16,329 nucleotides of DNA from Paracoccaceae bacterium (GTDB taxonomy: Bacteria > Pseudomonadota > Alphaproteobacteria > Rhodobacterales > Rhodobacteraceae). The translations under genes and the position numbers were made by a program. The notes under the pieces were generated by a model. It searched no databases, had not been told where the DNA came from, and saw only the letters and a list, made by a program, of their open reading frames with translations. Shown piece after piece: positions 5,560 to 13,322 of this stretch (its first letter is position 1; every line of letters starts with the position of its first letter). Location of the stretch: contig JAKIUB010000041.1 of NCBI GenBank assembly GCA_021647745.1, positions 1-16,329 on the forward strand. Reading direction: 5' to 3'.

Positions 5560-6354
5560 CTACAGCTTATCGGTAGGTAATTTCAGCGCCCAAAGCAGCT
5601 TGGCCGGCTCATCCCCCTGCCAGCGAAGGCCGACGGTCATTTCATCATGCCCCTTGATCGGTTCGGGGATATAGGTACGGAAAATCCTATCCCAGATCGA
5701 CATGGCAAAACCGTAGTTGCTATCGTGCTCTGCGCGCAGGTCCGAGTGGTGAACGCGGTGCATATCAGGGGTTACCAGCACAGTACGCACAACCTTGTCC
5801 ACCGATTTGGGAAGCTTGATATTTGCGTGGTTGAACATCGCGGTGCCATTGAGAATGATCTCGAACAAGACCACCGCCAGCGCCGCTGGCCCGAGCAGAT
5901 AAACCAGCCCGATTTTGAGCAGCATAGAATAGGCAATCTCGATTGGATGAAAACGGAAGGCCGATGTTACATCAAGATCACGGTCCGAGTGGTGAACCCT
6001 GTGAAATCGCCACAAAAAATTGATTTTATGCGAGATCAGGTGTTGAAACCAGATCGCCAAATCAAGAATCAAAATCGCCAGAACAACCTCCAGCCATCCC
6101 GGCCAGTTCAGGGCATTGAACAGCCCCCAGCCATTGGTGCCGGCATCATACGCCGCCCCCACCGCCAGCAGCGGCATCAGCAGAGCCATAAGGTAGATGG
6201 TGCCGGTATTGATGATGCTTATGGCCCAGTTTGTCGTCCAGCGCTTGGCGCGGGTTTGCACACGTTTACGGCGCGGAATCCAGGCCTCGATCAGCGCAAA
6301 AAGCACAAACAGGCCAAAGAAAATCGACAGGCGGATGATGTTTTCGTTTTCCAT
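5560..6354 (-). CDS. Sterol desaturase / fatty acid hydroxylase family membrane protein
   Basis: Integral membrane di-iron oxygenase-type protein, 264 residues, of the fatty acid hydroxylase superfamily. Hydrophobic segments cover about residues 6-26, 45-70, 88-104 and 140-170. The histidine boxes are all present: HLISH at 105-109, HRVHH at 118-122, further histidines at 136 and 176, and a second HRVHH at 199-203, so the metal site looks intact. Family members hydroxylate or desaturate sterols, carotenoids, fatty acids or other lipids. Nothing in the neighbourhood tells which, and the specific substrate is unknown. The ATG at 6354 has only a weak ribosome binding site. It lies 77 bases after argB and 51 before the phosphatase gene. 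Confidence 0.88.
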   Translation of the reverse strand: MENENIIRLSIFFGLFVLFALIEAWIPRRKRVQTRAKRWTTNWAISIINTGTIYLMALLMPLLAVGAAYDAGTNGWGLFNALNWPGWLEVVLAILILDLAIWFQHLISHKINFLWRFHRVHHSDRDLDVTSAFRFHPIEIAYSMLLKIGLVYLLGPAALAVVLFEIILNGTAMFNHANIKLPKSVDKVVRTVLVTPDMHRVHHSDLRAEHDSNYGFAMSIWDRIFRTYIPEPIKGHDEMTVGLRWQGDEPAKLLWALKLPTDKL

Positions 6355-6431
6355 ACCGGCAACTTGGAGACTGGCCGGCGGGAATTCAAGTCACGTTCAC
6401 GAGATATATTCGTGATATGGAATGTAATCTG

Positions 6432-7298
6432 TCAGGTCTGCCGGATGATCGAACCGGCACCGTGAGGCGTAAATAGCTCCAGCAAGCAGGCATGGGGGGC
6501 ACGGCCATCAAGGATAACCACCGCCCGCACGCCGCCTTCGATGGCTGCCAGAGCTGTTTCTGTTTTCGGAATCATGCCTCCAGCAATGATACCCTCGTCC
6601 GTAAGCTGGCGCACGGTTTCAGGGGTCAGCTCCGTAACCACATCACCCTCGGCATCCTTGACCCCGGCAACATCGGTGAGCAGTAAAAGCCTATCCGCAT
6701 TAAGCGCAGCCGCGATAGCACCCGCAGCGGTGTCGCCATTGATATTATAGGTCTCGCCATTACGGCCAGCCCCGATCGGAGCCACAACCGGAATAAAATC
6801 GGTATCCTGAAAGGAGGTGATTACCGCCGGATCTATATCCACCGGCTTGCCGACAAGCCCCAATGCGGGGTCGGCTGGTTCGCAAACCATCAGATTGGCA
6901 TCTTTGCCCGACAGCCCCACTGCCTTGCCGCCCTGGGCATTGATCGCCGCCACAATCCGTTTGTTAACCGAGCCGGAAAGCACCATCTCCACCACTTCCA
7001 TCGTGGCCTCATCTGTCACCCGCTTGCCGTTCACAAACCGGGATTTCACTCCGAGACGGTCCAGCATCGCATTGATCATCGGCCCGCCGCCATGCACAAT
7101 CACGGGATGCACGTTGGTCTGCTTCATCAAGACGATATCGCGGGCGAACCGCTCCATCGCCATATCATCCCCCATCGCGTGGCCGCCAAATTTGATCACC
7201 ACGGTCGCGCCATCATAGCGCTGCAAAAACGGCAGTGCTTCAGACAGGGTGCGGGCGGTGGCGATCCAGTCGCGGTTCATGGCGGATGATTTCTCCAT
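6432..7298 (-). CDS. argB: Acetylglutamate kinase
   Basis: N-acetylglutamate kinase, 288 residues. It phosphorylates N-acetyl-L-glutamate, the second step of arginine synthesis, in the cytoplasm. The amino acid kinase fold shows KFGGHAMGD at about residues 36-44, HGGGP at 69-73 and the NINGDTAAGAIA stretch that binds nucleotide and substrate. The N-terminal helix before the first strand (WIATARTLSEALPFLQRY) is the extension found in hexameric, arginine-inhibited enzymes, so feedback inhibition is likely. The ATG at 7298 lies 6 bases after the engB stop, with GGAG inside the end of engB. A second ATG six codons in is a possible alternative start. Its neighbours are not arginine genes; the engB-argB pairing is a Rhodobacterales habit. 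Confidence 0.97.
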   Translation of the reverse strand: MEKSSAMNRDWIATARTLSEALPFLQRYDGATVVIKFGGHAMGDDMAMERFARDIVLMKQTNVHPVIVHGGGPMINAMLDRLGVKSRFVNGKRVTDEATMEVVEMVLSGSVNKRIVAAINAQGGKAVGLSGKDANLMVCEPADPALGLVGKPVDIDPAVITSFQDTDFIPVVAPIGAGRNGETYNINGDTAAGAIAAALNADRLLLLTDVAGVKDAEGDVVTELTPETVRQLTDEGIIAGGMIPKTETALAAIEGGVRAVVILDGRAPHACLLELFTPHGAGSIIRQT

Positions 7299-7304
7299 GG
7301 CAGG

Positions 7305-7955
7305 CTACTCCATTGTAGCAATAGTGGTGCGCAATATATCCAGCCCCGTGCCCTTTTCAGACGAGGTCGCGATGATCTCGGGGTAGGCGGCGGGGTATTT
7401 TTGCAGCACCTTGCGGGTTTGCTCAAGAACCTTGGTATAATCCCCTTTGCTTGGCTTGTCGACTTTGGTCAGCACGACCTGAAAGGTGACCGCGGCAGTG
7501 CCGAGCAGTTCCATGATCTCCTCGTCCACCGCCTTGGGGCCGTGGCGGCTGTCAATCAGCATAAAAACCCGGCGCAGGGTGGCGCGGCCTGAAAGATAAG
7601 CCTTGAGCAGACGCTGCCATTTTTCAACCACCGGCAAAGGGGCATTGGCAAAGCCGTAGCCCGGCAGATCCACCAGATAGTGGCTTTCCAGCAGAGTGAA
7701 AAAGTTGATCTCTTGCGTGCGGCCCGGCGTGTTGGAGGTCCGTGCCAGCGCCTTGCGGCCGGTGATGGCGTTGATCAGGGTGGATTTTCCAACATTGGAG
7801 CGACCCGCAAAACAAACCTCGATGCGGTCGGCTGGCGGCATGCCATCCATCGCCACTACGCCCTTCAGAAAATCGGTATTGCCGGCAAACAGCTTTCTGC
7901 CACGCTCAAGGGCAAGCGGCTCGGGGGTTCCGGTAAGCGGGTAGGGTAAGGTCAT
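7305..7955 (-). CDS. engB: Ribosome biogenesis GTP-binding protein EngB (YihA/YsxC)
   Basis: EngB-type GTPase, 216 residues, needed for late 50S subunit assembly. GTPase motifs occur in order: G1 GRSNVGKS at residues 51-58, a threonine in the TSNTPGRTQ switch I region, G3 DLPGYG at 96-101, G4 TKVD at 163-166 and G5 SSEKG near the C-terminus. The single-domain length and DLPGYGFA distinguish it from Era and EngA. The ATG overlaps the MOSC stop in an ATGA arrangement (7952-7955), and argB follows after 6 bases, so the three are co-transcribed. The job matches the ribosome- and membrane-insertion-rich operon. Confidence 0.96.
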   Translation of the reverse strand: MTLPYPLTGTPEPLALERGRKLFAGNTDFLKGVVAMDGMPPADRIEVCFAGRSNVGKSTLINAITGRKALARTSNTPGRTQEINFFTLLESHYLVDLPGYGFANAPLPVVEKWQRLLKAYLSGRATLRRVFMLIDSRHGPKAVDEEIMELLGTAAVTFQVVLTKVDKPSKGDYTKVLEQTRKVLQKYPAAYPEIIATSSEKGTGLDILRTTIATME

Positions 7956-8707
7956 AATATATGCGCTCCGTCGTCGATATCTACCATGCCGGGCTTGATC
8001 ACCTCGGCATAAACCCCAAAATCGGTATGGTTCCAGCCGCTTTCCAGCACACCAAGGGTATCCACATCCGCCAGCCCTGTTAAGGGGTCCGCGTTGGTGG
8101 CGGCACAGCGGCCAATACGCTCGCGGATCACGACATGGGCTTCACCTATTCGCAGGGTTTTGCCGACCCAGTTAAACTCTTCCCACGCATCCAGCCCATC
8201 CAGCCAAAAATTGCCGCGAAAGCGCTCCGGTGCCATCGGCCGCCCTGCTTTGGCCGAAAGCTCTGCCAGCGAAGCGAGGTTCAGAATGGAGATGGAGGGA
8301 AACCGGCTGTCGGTCATGCCCCTGCCTGGCGCGGCAACCAGCGCTTTGGGCTGCGCGCGATTCTCCGGCACAAACTGCGCCAGCCAAGAGATAAACCCTG
8401 CATGCTCCGCCTCGTTTTCAGGATTAAAGCGAAAGGGCGGGTGGTCGGGGTGCTTTAACACCATATCGCTCCCCGACACATATTGCGTGATCGAAATCGC
8501 CTGAAGCTCGGGGGCCTTGGCGCCGCGGATGAAATTGTTGCACGAAGCCCACGCCGGTGCAGCGGTATCGAATTTTGTCGCCTCGTGGGTAACAGCCCAC
8601 ACCCGGTCTGCCCTTATCGTCCGGCCCTCAAACAGCCGAACGGCGTCAAGCGCAAAACGCCCGACGCCTTTGATGGGGTGGCAAAAAATATGCGCGACCG
8701 AGGGCAT
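7952..8707 (-). CDS. MOSC-domain protein
   Basis: Protein of 251 residues with an N-terminal MOSC beta-barrel type region (start MPSVAHIFCHPIKG, then the FEGRTIRADRVWAVTHE stretch) and a C-terminal MOSC domain. The MOSC domain holds the conserved cysteine in the context RIGRCAATNADPLTG, at Cys201. Such proteins bind molybdenum cofactor or handle sulfur, like the C-terminal part of molybdenum cofactor sulfurase and the YcbX and mARC proteins. There is no ferredoxin domain (unlike YcbX) and no cysteine desulfurase domain. The substrate is unknown. It starts 3 bases after the yidC stop, with AGGA inside yidC, and overlaps engB, so it is tightly embedded in a housekeeping operon. No molybdenum cofactor genes are in the window. 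Confidence 0.88.
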   Translation of the reverse strand: MPSVAHIFCHPIKGVGRFALDAVRLFEGRTIRADRVWAVTHEATKFDTAAPAWASCNNFIRGAKAPELQAISITQYVSGSDMVLKHPDHPPFRFNPENEAEHAGFISWLAQFVPENRAQPKALVAAPGRGMTDSRFPSISILNLASLAELSAKAGRPMAPERFRGNFWLDGLDAWEEFNWVGKTLRIGEAHVVIRERIGRCAATNADPLTGLADVDTLGVLESGWNHTDFGVYAEVIKPGMVDIDDGAHIL

Positions 8708-8710
8708 TAC

Positions 8711-10534
8711 CTAGTCATCCTTTTTCTTCTTGAAATTCTTGAAGCCGGACAGGATATTGCCAAACACATCGGGCTTTACCCCTTGCGAAAGCATAATCAG
8801 GTATTGCTGGATAAAGGTGATGGTGTTGTTGGCCACCCAGTAAATTACCAGACCCGAAGCAAACCCGCCGAGCATAAACATAAACACCCAAGGCATCCAC
8901 GCCAGAATCATTGCCTGGGTTTTCTCGGTGGGGGCGGGGTTGAGCTTTTGCTGCATCCACATGGTAATCCCCATCAAAACCGGAAACAGGCCGATGGAGA
9001 GCAACTGGGGTGCCCACGAAACATCATAGGGCAGCAAGCCAAACAGATTGATCCAGCTGGAAGGGTCGGGCGCAGAAAGATCCTTGATCCAGCCGATGAA
9101 TGGTGCGTGCCTCATTTCGATCGACACAAACAACACCTTGTAGAGGGCAAAGAAAATCGGGATCTGGACCAATATCGGCAAACAGCCTGCCGCCGGATTG
9201 ACCTTTTCTTTCTTGTAAAAGGCCATGGTTTCTTTTTGCAGCTTCTGGCGGTCATCGCCAAAGCGCTCCTTCAGCTTGACCATTTCAGGTTGGAGCTTTT
9301 TCATCTTGGCCATGGAGACCGCCGACTTGTAAGCCAGCGGAAACAGCAACAGTTTAACCAGCAACGTCAGGCCGATAATGGCAAAACCCATATTACCGAC
9401 AATGCCGTATACCCATGCAAGCAAGCCCTGCATCGGCTTGGTGATAAAGTAAAACCAGCCCCAGTCGATCGAGTCGATAAAGCGGTCGATGCCGCGCTCG
9501 GCCTCGTAGGCTTTGATGGTTTTTACCACCTTGGCCCCGGCAAAGAGCGAGGTATTCATAGTTGCGGTTTCGCCCGAAGCTACATCCAGTGGCGGCAGGC
9601 GCATGTCTGTCTGGTAAGTGTCGGTGGCGGGGGTGTATTTAGCTACTGACGTAAAAGCCTGCCCGGGCTGCGGGATCAGGGTTGCCATCCAGTATTTATC
9701 GGTAAAGCCGACCCAGCCGTTTTCCTGCACGTTGATGATCTCGACAGGGCCATCGCCCGGCACCACATCAAAATCAGGCATATCGTCGTAGTTCAGCTCT
9801 TCGATTTCCCCGTCTGACGCACGAACAACCCCCTCGTGAAGCAAATAGAAACCGGCTGTGTCCGGCTCTCCGTGGCGGGCAATAATGCCGTATGGGGCAA
9901 GGCGCACGGTTTGGCCGGTGGTGTTTTCGACGCTCTGGGCAATATCGAACATATATTGGTCATCAACCGAAATTGTCCGGCGAAAGGTCAGGCCGGCGCC
10001 ATTGTTCCATTTCAGGGTAATGGGGGTGCGGCTGGTAAGGGTAATGCCGCTTTCCAGCTCCCATAGAGTGGTGGCATTGGGGGTGCCGCCGCCATTTCCC
10101 GCTGCGGTGCCCGCCCAACCCCAGACCGCGTAATAGGGCGCATTGCTGTCGGTCGGTGACATCAAAATAACCTTCTCGGATTCATCCCCGAGGTTTACAT
10201 TATATTCCGTGAGGTGCAGATCATCGATCCGCCCGCCCAGAAGCGAAATGGAGCCGGAAAGCTCGACAGTGCGGATATCGATGCGCCCGGCCTCTCCCAC
10301 GGTAGCGGGAGCAGGCGTGGCGGTAGATGGAGCTGGTTGCTCGCCAGCCAACACGGGTGGTGTATTGGAGCCGCCAACGTTTACGGGGGGGGTAAACGCA
10401 CCTTCCGGCAGCGCCTCGAGCTGACTTGAAAGCGCCGGTTGGCTATCTTCTTGGGGAAACAGGATCGCCCAGCCGAAAATCACGGCCATGCTGAGCGCGA
10501 TCGCCAGAATCATATTTTTGTTTTGGTCTTGCAT
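8711..10534 (-). CDS. yidC: Membrane protein insertase YidC
   Basis: YidC/Oxa1-family insertase of the Gram-negative type, 607 residues. It inserts and folds inner-membrane proteins alone or with SecYEG. There is an N-terminal membrane anchor (about residues 8-26), then a proline- and alanine-rich linker (30-80), a large periplasmic domain (about 85-345), and the conserved membrane core (about 365-580). The core includes the cytosolic hairpin SMAKMKKLQPEMVKLKERFGD and KKEKVNPAAGCLPILVQIPIF. The groove position that is Arg366 in E. coli appears to be Lys394 here (TLLVKLLLFP). The C-terminus is lysine-rich, which suits ribosome contact. The ATG at 10534 has GGAG 8 bases upstream. It sits in the classic rpmH-rnpA-yidD-yidC order, with ttcA inserted. 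Confidence 0.98.
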   Translation of the reverse strand: MQDQNKNMILAIALSMAVIFGWAILFPQEDSQPALSSQLEALPEGAFTPPVNVGGSNTPPVLAGEQPAPSTATPAPATVGEAGRIDIRTVELSGSISLLGGRIDDLHLTEYNVNLGDESEKVILMSPTDSNAPYYAVWGWAGTAAGNGGGTPNATTLWELESGITLTSRTPITLKWNNGAGLTFRRTISVDDQYMFDIAQSVENTTGQTVRLAPYGIIARHGEPDTAGFYLLHEGVVRASDGEIEELNYDDMPDFDVVPGDGPVEIINVQENGWVGFTDKYWMATLIPQPGQAFTSVAKYTPATDTYQTDMRLPPLDVASGETATMNTSLFAGAKVVKTIKAYEAERGIDRFIDSIDWGWFYFITKPMQGLLAWVYGIVGNMGFAIIGLTLLVKLLLFPLAYKSAVSMAKMKKLQPEMVKLKERFGDDRQKLQKETMAFYKKEKVNPAAGCLPILVQIPIFFALYKVLFVSIEMRHAPFIGWIKDLSAPDPSSWINLFGLLPYDVSWAPQLLSIGLFPVLMGITMWMQQKLNPAPTEKTQAMILAWMPWVFMFMLGGFASGLVIYWVANNTITFIQQYLIMLSQGVKPDVFGNILSGFKNFKKKKDD

Positions 10535-10568
10535 GGTAAATACTCCGCTTGGCGGTCAAAATTCGTTT

Positions 10569-10617
10569 TGTTGGGTTCAACAGGCTGGAGGCCCAAAGGT
10601 CAAGGGTTTTTGGGCCT
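10569..10617 (-). promoter_or_regulatory. Stem-loops at the ttcA-yidC boundary
   Basis: A perfect 9-pair stem joins 10589-10597 and 10609-10617 (AGGCCCAAA/TTTGGGCCT), and its 11-base loop contains the ttcA stop codon at 10600-10602. A second hairpin follows on the transcript, with 5-base arms 10569-10573 and 10578-10582 (TGTTG/CAACA). No T-run follows either one on the minus strand. These could set transcript ends or stability between ttcA and yidC. The function is inferred. Confidence 0.4.
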
Positions 10618-11457
10618 AGAATGCCTGTCCGGGGCGATTCGTTGCAGAGATGTGAAGTCAAACATATCGGGATCAAGCAAATGGCTAGGGTTACCGTTAG
10701 TCAGCGCCTTGAAAATCACGTTGCGCCGACCGGGGGCGTTGGCCTCCCAACTGTCGAGCAGGCGCTTTATCTGCTGGCGCTGCAATCCGTCTTGCGAGCC
10801 GCAAAGGTCACACGGGATAATCGGATAATTCATCGCGGTGGCAAATTTCTCACAATCAGCCTCGGCAATATTGATCAGCGGGCGCAGCACATGAAGATCG
10901 CCCACATCATTGAGCAACTTGCCGGGCATGGCCGCAAGCTTGCCCCCGTGAAACAGGTTCATGAAAAAGGTCTCGAGCGCATCATCACGGTGGTGCCCCA
11001 GCACCACAGCCGAGCAGCCCTCCTCGCGGGCGATACGATAAAGATTGCCACGCCGCAGCCGCGAGCACAGGGCACAATAGGTCTTGGTAGATGGCACCTT
11101 GTCGACCACAATCGAGTAGGTATCCTGATACTCGATCCGGTGCGGCACTCCCATTTTTTCCAGAAATTCCGGCAATACGGTCGCCGGAAAACCCGGCTGT
11201 CCCTGATCAAGGTTGACCGCCAGCAGCTCGACCGGCAACAGCCCGCGCCATTTTAGCTCGTAAAGCGCGGCGAGCAGGGTGTAGCTGTCCTTTCCACCGG
11301 AAAGACAAACCATCCACTTCGCCCCGCGCTCGACCATATCATAGGTCTCTATCGCTTCGCGCGCTTGCCGAATAATGCGCTTGCGCAGTTTTTTGAAGGC
11401 AGTAGTGGCAGGTGCGCCGAAAAACAGCGGGTGGATATCGTCAGGTTGGTTTTGCAT
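10600..11457 (-). CDS. ttcA: tRNA 2-thiocytidine(32) synthetase TtcA
   Basis: TtcA-type PP-loop enzyme, 285 residues. TtcA uses ATP and an iron-sulfur cluster to put sulfur on cytidine 32 of certain tRNAs. The PP-loop SGGKDS is at residues 53-58. The paired cysteines Cys128-x2-Cys131 (YCALC) and Cys216-x2-Cys219 (PCDLCGSQ) match the cluster ligands and partner cysteine of the family. GHHRDD is at 154-159. A longer open frame exists up to 11589, but it would run into yidD, so the ATG at 11457 (MQNQPDDIHP) is chosen despite a weak ribosome binding site. It lies 76 bases after yidD. A likely substrate, tRNA-Arg(ACG) with C32, is encoded in this same window. Confidence 0.92.
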   Translation of the reverse strand: MQNQPDDIHPLFFGAPATTAFKKLRKRIIRQAREAIETYDMVERGAKWMVCLSGGKDSYTLLAALYELKWRGLLPVELLAVNLDQGQPGFPATVLPEFLEKMGVPHRIEYQDTYSIVVDKVPSTKTYCALCSRLRRGNLYRIAREEGCSAVVLGHHRDDALETFFMNLFHGGKLAAMPGKLLNDVGDLHVLRPLINIAEADCEKFATAMNYPIIPCDLCGSQDGLQRQQIKRLLDSWEANAPGRRNVIFKALTNGNPSHLLDPDMFDFTSLQRIAPDRHSRPKNP

Positions 11458-11533
11458 GGGGCAGCAGATACGCGCAATGGCGGGCCGGTGCAAGGGGGCT
11501 GCAAGGGGCAGCAGGCGGCTGTGCTGGCTTGTG

Positions 11534-11782
11534 CTACTTTTTATCTTTGTCCGAGCTGTGCTTTTCCGGCACGGGGTCGTAGCCGTCACCGCCGAGCGGG
11601 TTGCAGCTGCCGACCCTTTTGGCCGCCAGATATGTGCCTTTTATCGCGCCATGCTTTTCCAGCGCTTCCATGGCATAGGCGCTACAGGTCGGCTGGTAGC
11701 GACAGCTGCGCCCGAGCCACGGGCTGCCAAAAAGCCGGTAGGCGCGAACAGGAATAGAAACAAGATAAGCGAGCGGGGTCAT
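11534..11782 (-). CDS. yidD: Membrane protein insertion efficiency factor YidD
   Basis: YidD-family protein, 82 residues, a small membrane-associated factor that assists YidC-dependent insertion. The start (LVSIPVRAYRLFGSP) forms an amphipathic helix, followed by the signature SCRYQPTCSAYAMEALEKHG and later GSCNPLGGDGYDPVP, with the three conserved cysteines. Its ATG overlaps the rnpA stop in an ATGA arrangement (11779-11782), the usual coupling. Downstream, 76 bases hold no gene; the 10-base sequence GGGGCAGCAG (plus strand) is repeated there at 11458-11467 and 11505-11514. Confidence 0.96.
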   Translation of the reverse strand: MTPLAYLVSIPVRAYRLFGSPWLGRSCRYQPTCSAYAMEALEKHGAIKGTYLAAKRVGSCNPLGGDGYDPVPEKHSSDKDKK

Positions 11783-12198
11783 TTTCTTTGGCCGGACTGG
11801 TGGATTTTATGCAGGGCTTTTTCGATGTCTGCCAACAATATGTGATAGGGGCGGGTTGCGGTTTCAAGGCGACGGCCGATCAAAACATAATCATATCCGG
11901 GGCGGCCCAGCGCGGGGAGGGTCTCGCGAGCGATTTCGCGAAGCCGGCGCTTGGCGCGGTTGCGGGCCACGGCATTGCCGACCTTTTTCGAACAGGTAAA
12001 CCCGATCCGGATATCATCCGCAGCGCATTCGCCGCTGTGCCGCTTTCGGGCCTGAAGCACAAACCCCGGCATCGCGATGCGCCGCGCACGCGCCGCTTTG
12101 AGAAAATCCGCACGCTTTTTGATCACGCACACGGAAACCGCCGGAGGCGCTCCGCGCTCCCCGTTTTCGGGTATCGTGGGCGTTTCCGGCGGCGTCAT
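11779..12198 (-). CDS. rnpA: Ribonuclease P protein component
   Basis: Protein subunit of RNase P, 139 residues, which binds the catalytic RNA and the 5' leader of pre-tRNA. The family core is clear: RADFLKAARARR near residues 29-40, then GFTCSKKVGNAVARNRAKRRLRE (about 66-88) with the RNR motif. About 25 N-terminal residues rich in proline and acidic residues precede the core, so a later start cannot be fully excluded. The ATG at 12198 has only AAGG some 10 bases upstream. It follows rpmH by 19 bases and overlaps yidD. Confidence 0.95.
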   Translation of the reverse strand: MTPPETPTIPENGERGAPPAVSVCVIKKRADFLKAARARRIAMPGFVLQARKRHSGECAADDIRIGFTCSKKVGNAVARNRAKRRLREIARETLPALGRPGYDYVLIGRRLETATRPYHILLADIEKALHKIHQSGQRK

Positions 12199-12217
12199 AT
12201 CATGTTGCCTTGAAGGT

Positions 12218-12352
12218 CTATGCCGACAGGGATTTCCGGCCCTGATTGCGGCGACGGTTCAGGATTTTACGGCCGTTTTTGGTGGCCATCCGCGAGCGGA
12301 AGCCGTGGCGGCGTTTGCGAACGAGGTTGCTCGGCTGGAATGTGCGTTTCAT
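12218..12352 (-). CDS. rpmH: 50S ribosomal protein L34 (bL34)
   Basis: Ribosomal protein bL34, 44 residues, too short for ordinary gene-size cutoffs. The frame begins MKRTFQPSNLVRKRRHGFRS and continues through RMATKNGRKILNRRRNQGRK, which is the family consensus over its whole length. AGGAG lies 7 bases before the ATG at 12352. It is the first gene of the rpmH-rnpA-yidD cluster, behind the promoter at 12412-12440. The usual dnaA/oriC neighbourhood seen in other phyla is absent, as is normal for this class. Confidence 0.98.
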   Translation of the reverse strand: MKRTFQPSNLVRKRRHGFRSRMATKNGRKILNRRRNQGRKSLSA

Positions 12353-12411
12353 GTCAAATCTCCTGCGGTGGGCGAACGGGCTTTCACACGCGCCTTGAAT
12401 TCAGAATTGGT

Positions 12412-12440
12412 TTAATAGGCGCGAAGTCGGGGGAAGTCAA
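12412..12440 (-). promoter_or_regulatory. Promoter for the rpmH-rnpA operon
   Basis: On the minus strand TTGACT (12435-12440) and TATTAA (12412-12417) are separated by 17 bases. Transcription would begin near 12405, about 50 bases before the rpmH ATG. It lies in the 241-base divergent gap between rpmH and the VTT protein gene. On the plus side of this gap I see no convincing promoter. Confidence 0.65.
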
Positions 12441-12593
12441 TTCGGTTGCGGCAAAAAATGAAACATTTATTTGGCGCAAAGTGTCTAAACTGAAACAATA
12501 GCACACAGGCGATCAAGGCCGCGTGAAACCCCTATGAATAGCGGCTTCGATGGCGCAAATAGAAGAAAACCCAATACAAATACGGACAAAATA

Positions 12594-13322
12594 ATGAAAC
12601 CTGACGCAAAATCCCCCCTCAAGAAAAGCCTGCCCCTGATCGGCATCGTGTTTGCGGCCGTTCTGCTATACGTTTTGTTCGGAGATTACCTTACTTTTGC
12701 GGCATTGGCCGAAAATCGCGAAGCCCTGATCGCGTGGCGCGATTCGAATTATCTTCTGGCGGCACTGACATATGTGCTGATTTATATCGCGGTGGTCGGC
12801 TTTTCGATCCCCGGCGCGGTTTTTCTGAGCCTTGGCGGTGGCTTTCTGTTCGGGGCGCTCACCGGCACGCTGCTAACGGTGGTTGGTGCCACGATCGGCG
12901 CAACCGCTATTTTTCTCGCCGCAAAAACCGGTCTGGGCAATGCGCTACAGGCGCGGTTGGAGAGAAATGGCGAGGGGCGGCTGGCCAGAATGCAGGCCGG
13001 CCTGAAAGAAAACGAGATATCCTATTTGTTTCTGATGCGCCTTGTGCCGGCAGTGCCCTTCTGGTTTGCCAATCTGGCACCGGCTTTTCTCGGGGTCGGC
13101 CTGCGAAACTTTGTGCTGACCACCTTTATCGGCATCATTCCCGGCACGGCGGTTTATCTGTGGGTCGGCTCGGGGTTGGGCGAGGTTTTTGCCCGCGGTG
13201 ACACCCCCGATCTCGGGATCATATTTGAATGGCAAATCCTCGGCCCGATTTTGGCGCTAAGCGCGCTTTCGGCCCTGCCGATCCTGCTGAAGGTATTTCG
13301 CAAAACCGGAGTGGAAGCATGA
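12594..13322 (+). CDS. VTT/TVP38-family membrane protein
   Basis: Polytopic membrane protein of the VTT (TVP38/TMEM64, SNARE-associated Golgi, DedA-related) family, 242 residues from this start. An N-terminal membrane segment (about 12-30) is followed by the domain core. GGGFLFGALTGTLLTVVGATIG, FLMRLVPAVPFWFANLAPAF and FIGIIPGTAVYLWVGSG are the family's re-entrant loop and helix motifs. Relatives act in membrane lipid movement or envelope homeostasis, but no substrate can be assigned here. An upstream in-frame ATG at 12534 would add 20 polar residues. Neither start has a clear ribosome binding site, and 12594 is preferred because it begins just before the basic stretch and first helix. Its stop overlaps the oxidoreductase start (ATGA). 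Confidence 0.9.
   Translation: MKPDAKSPLKKSLPLIGIVFAAVLLYVLFGDYLTFAALAENREALIAWRDSNYLLAALTYVLIYIAVVGFSIPGAVFLSLGGGFLFGALTGTLLTVVGATIGATAIFLAAKTGLGNALQARLERNGEGRLARMQAGLKENEISYLFLMRLVPAVPFWFANLAPAFLGVGLRNFVLTTFIGIIPGTAVYLWVGSGLGEVFARGDTPDLGIIFEWQILGPILALSALSALPILLKVFRKTGVEA

Noticed and set aside
5647..6465. Plus-strand open frame of 272 codons opposite the desaturase-like gene
   Set aside because: It is antisense to a protein with intact histidine boxes, with no recognisable domain, so it is a shadow frame.
8483..9649. Plus-strand open frame of 388 codons opposite yidC and the MOSC gene
   Set aside because: It lies fully antisense to two strongly supported genes, its composition (many His, Gln, Arg) is typical of a shadow frame, and it matches no family I know.
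11458..11589. N-terminal extension of TtcA by 44 codons
   Set aside because: It would overlap the end of yidD, lacks family similarity, and the conserved TtcA sequence begins after the internal ATG at 11457.
12459..12494. Short frame of 11 codons starting ATGAAACATTTATTTGGCGC upstream of the VTT gene
   Set aside because: It is too short, has no ribosome binding site, and has no attenuator-like codon run.
12353..12593. Replication origin next to rpmH
   Set aside because: No DnaA-box cluster of TTATNCACA type is visible and dnaA is not adjacent, so the gap is just a divergent promoter region.
13229..13318. N-terminal extension of the oxidoreductase by 30 codons
   Set aside because: It lies inside the VTT gene. 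The ATG at 13319 has a good ribosome binding site and gives the usual short lead into the FAD motif.
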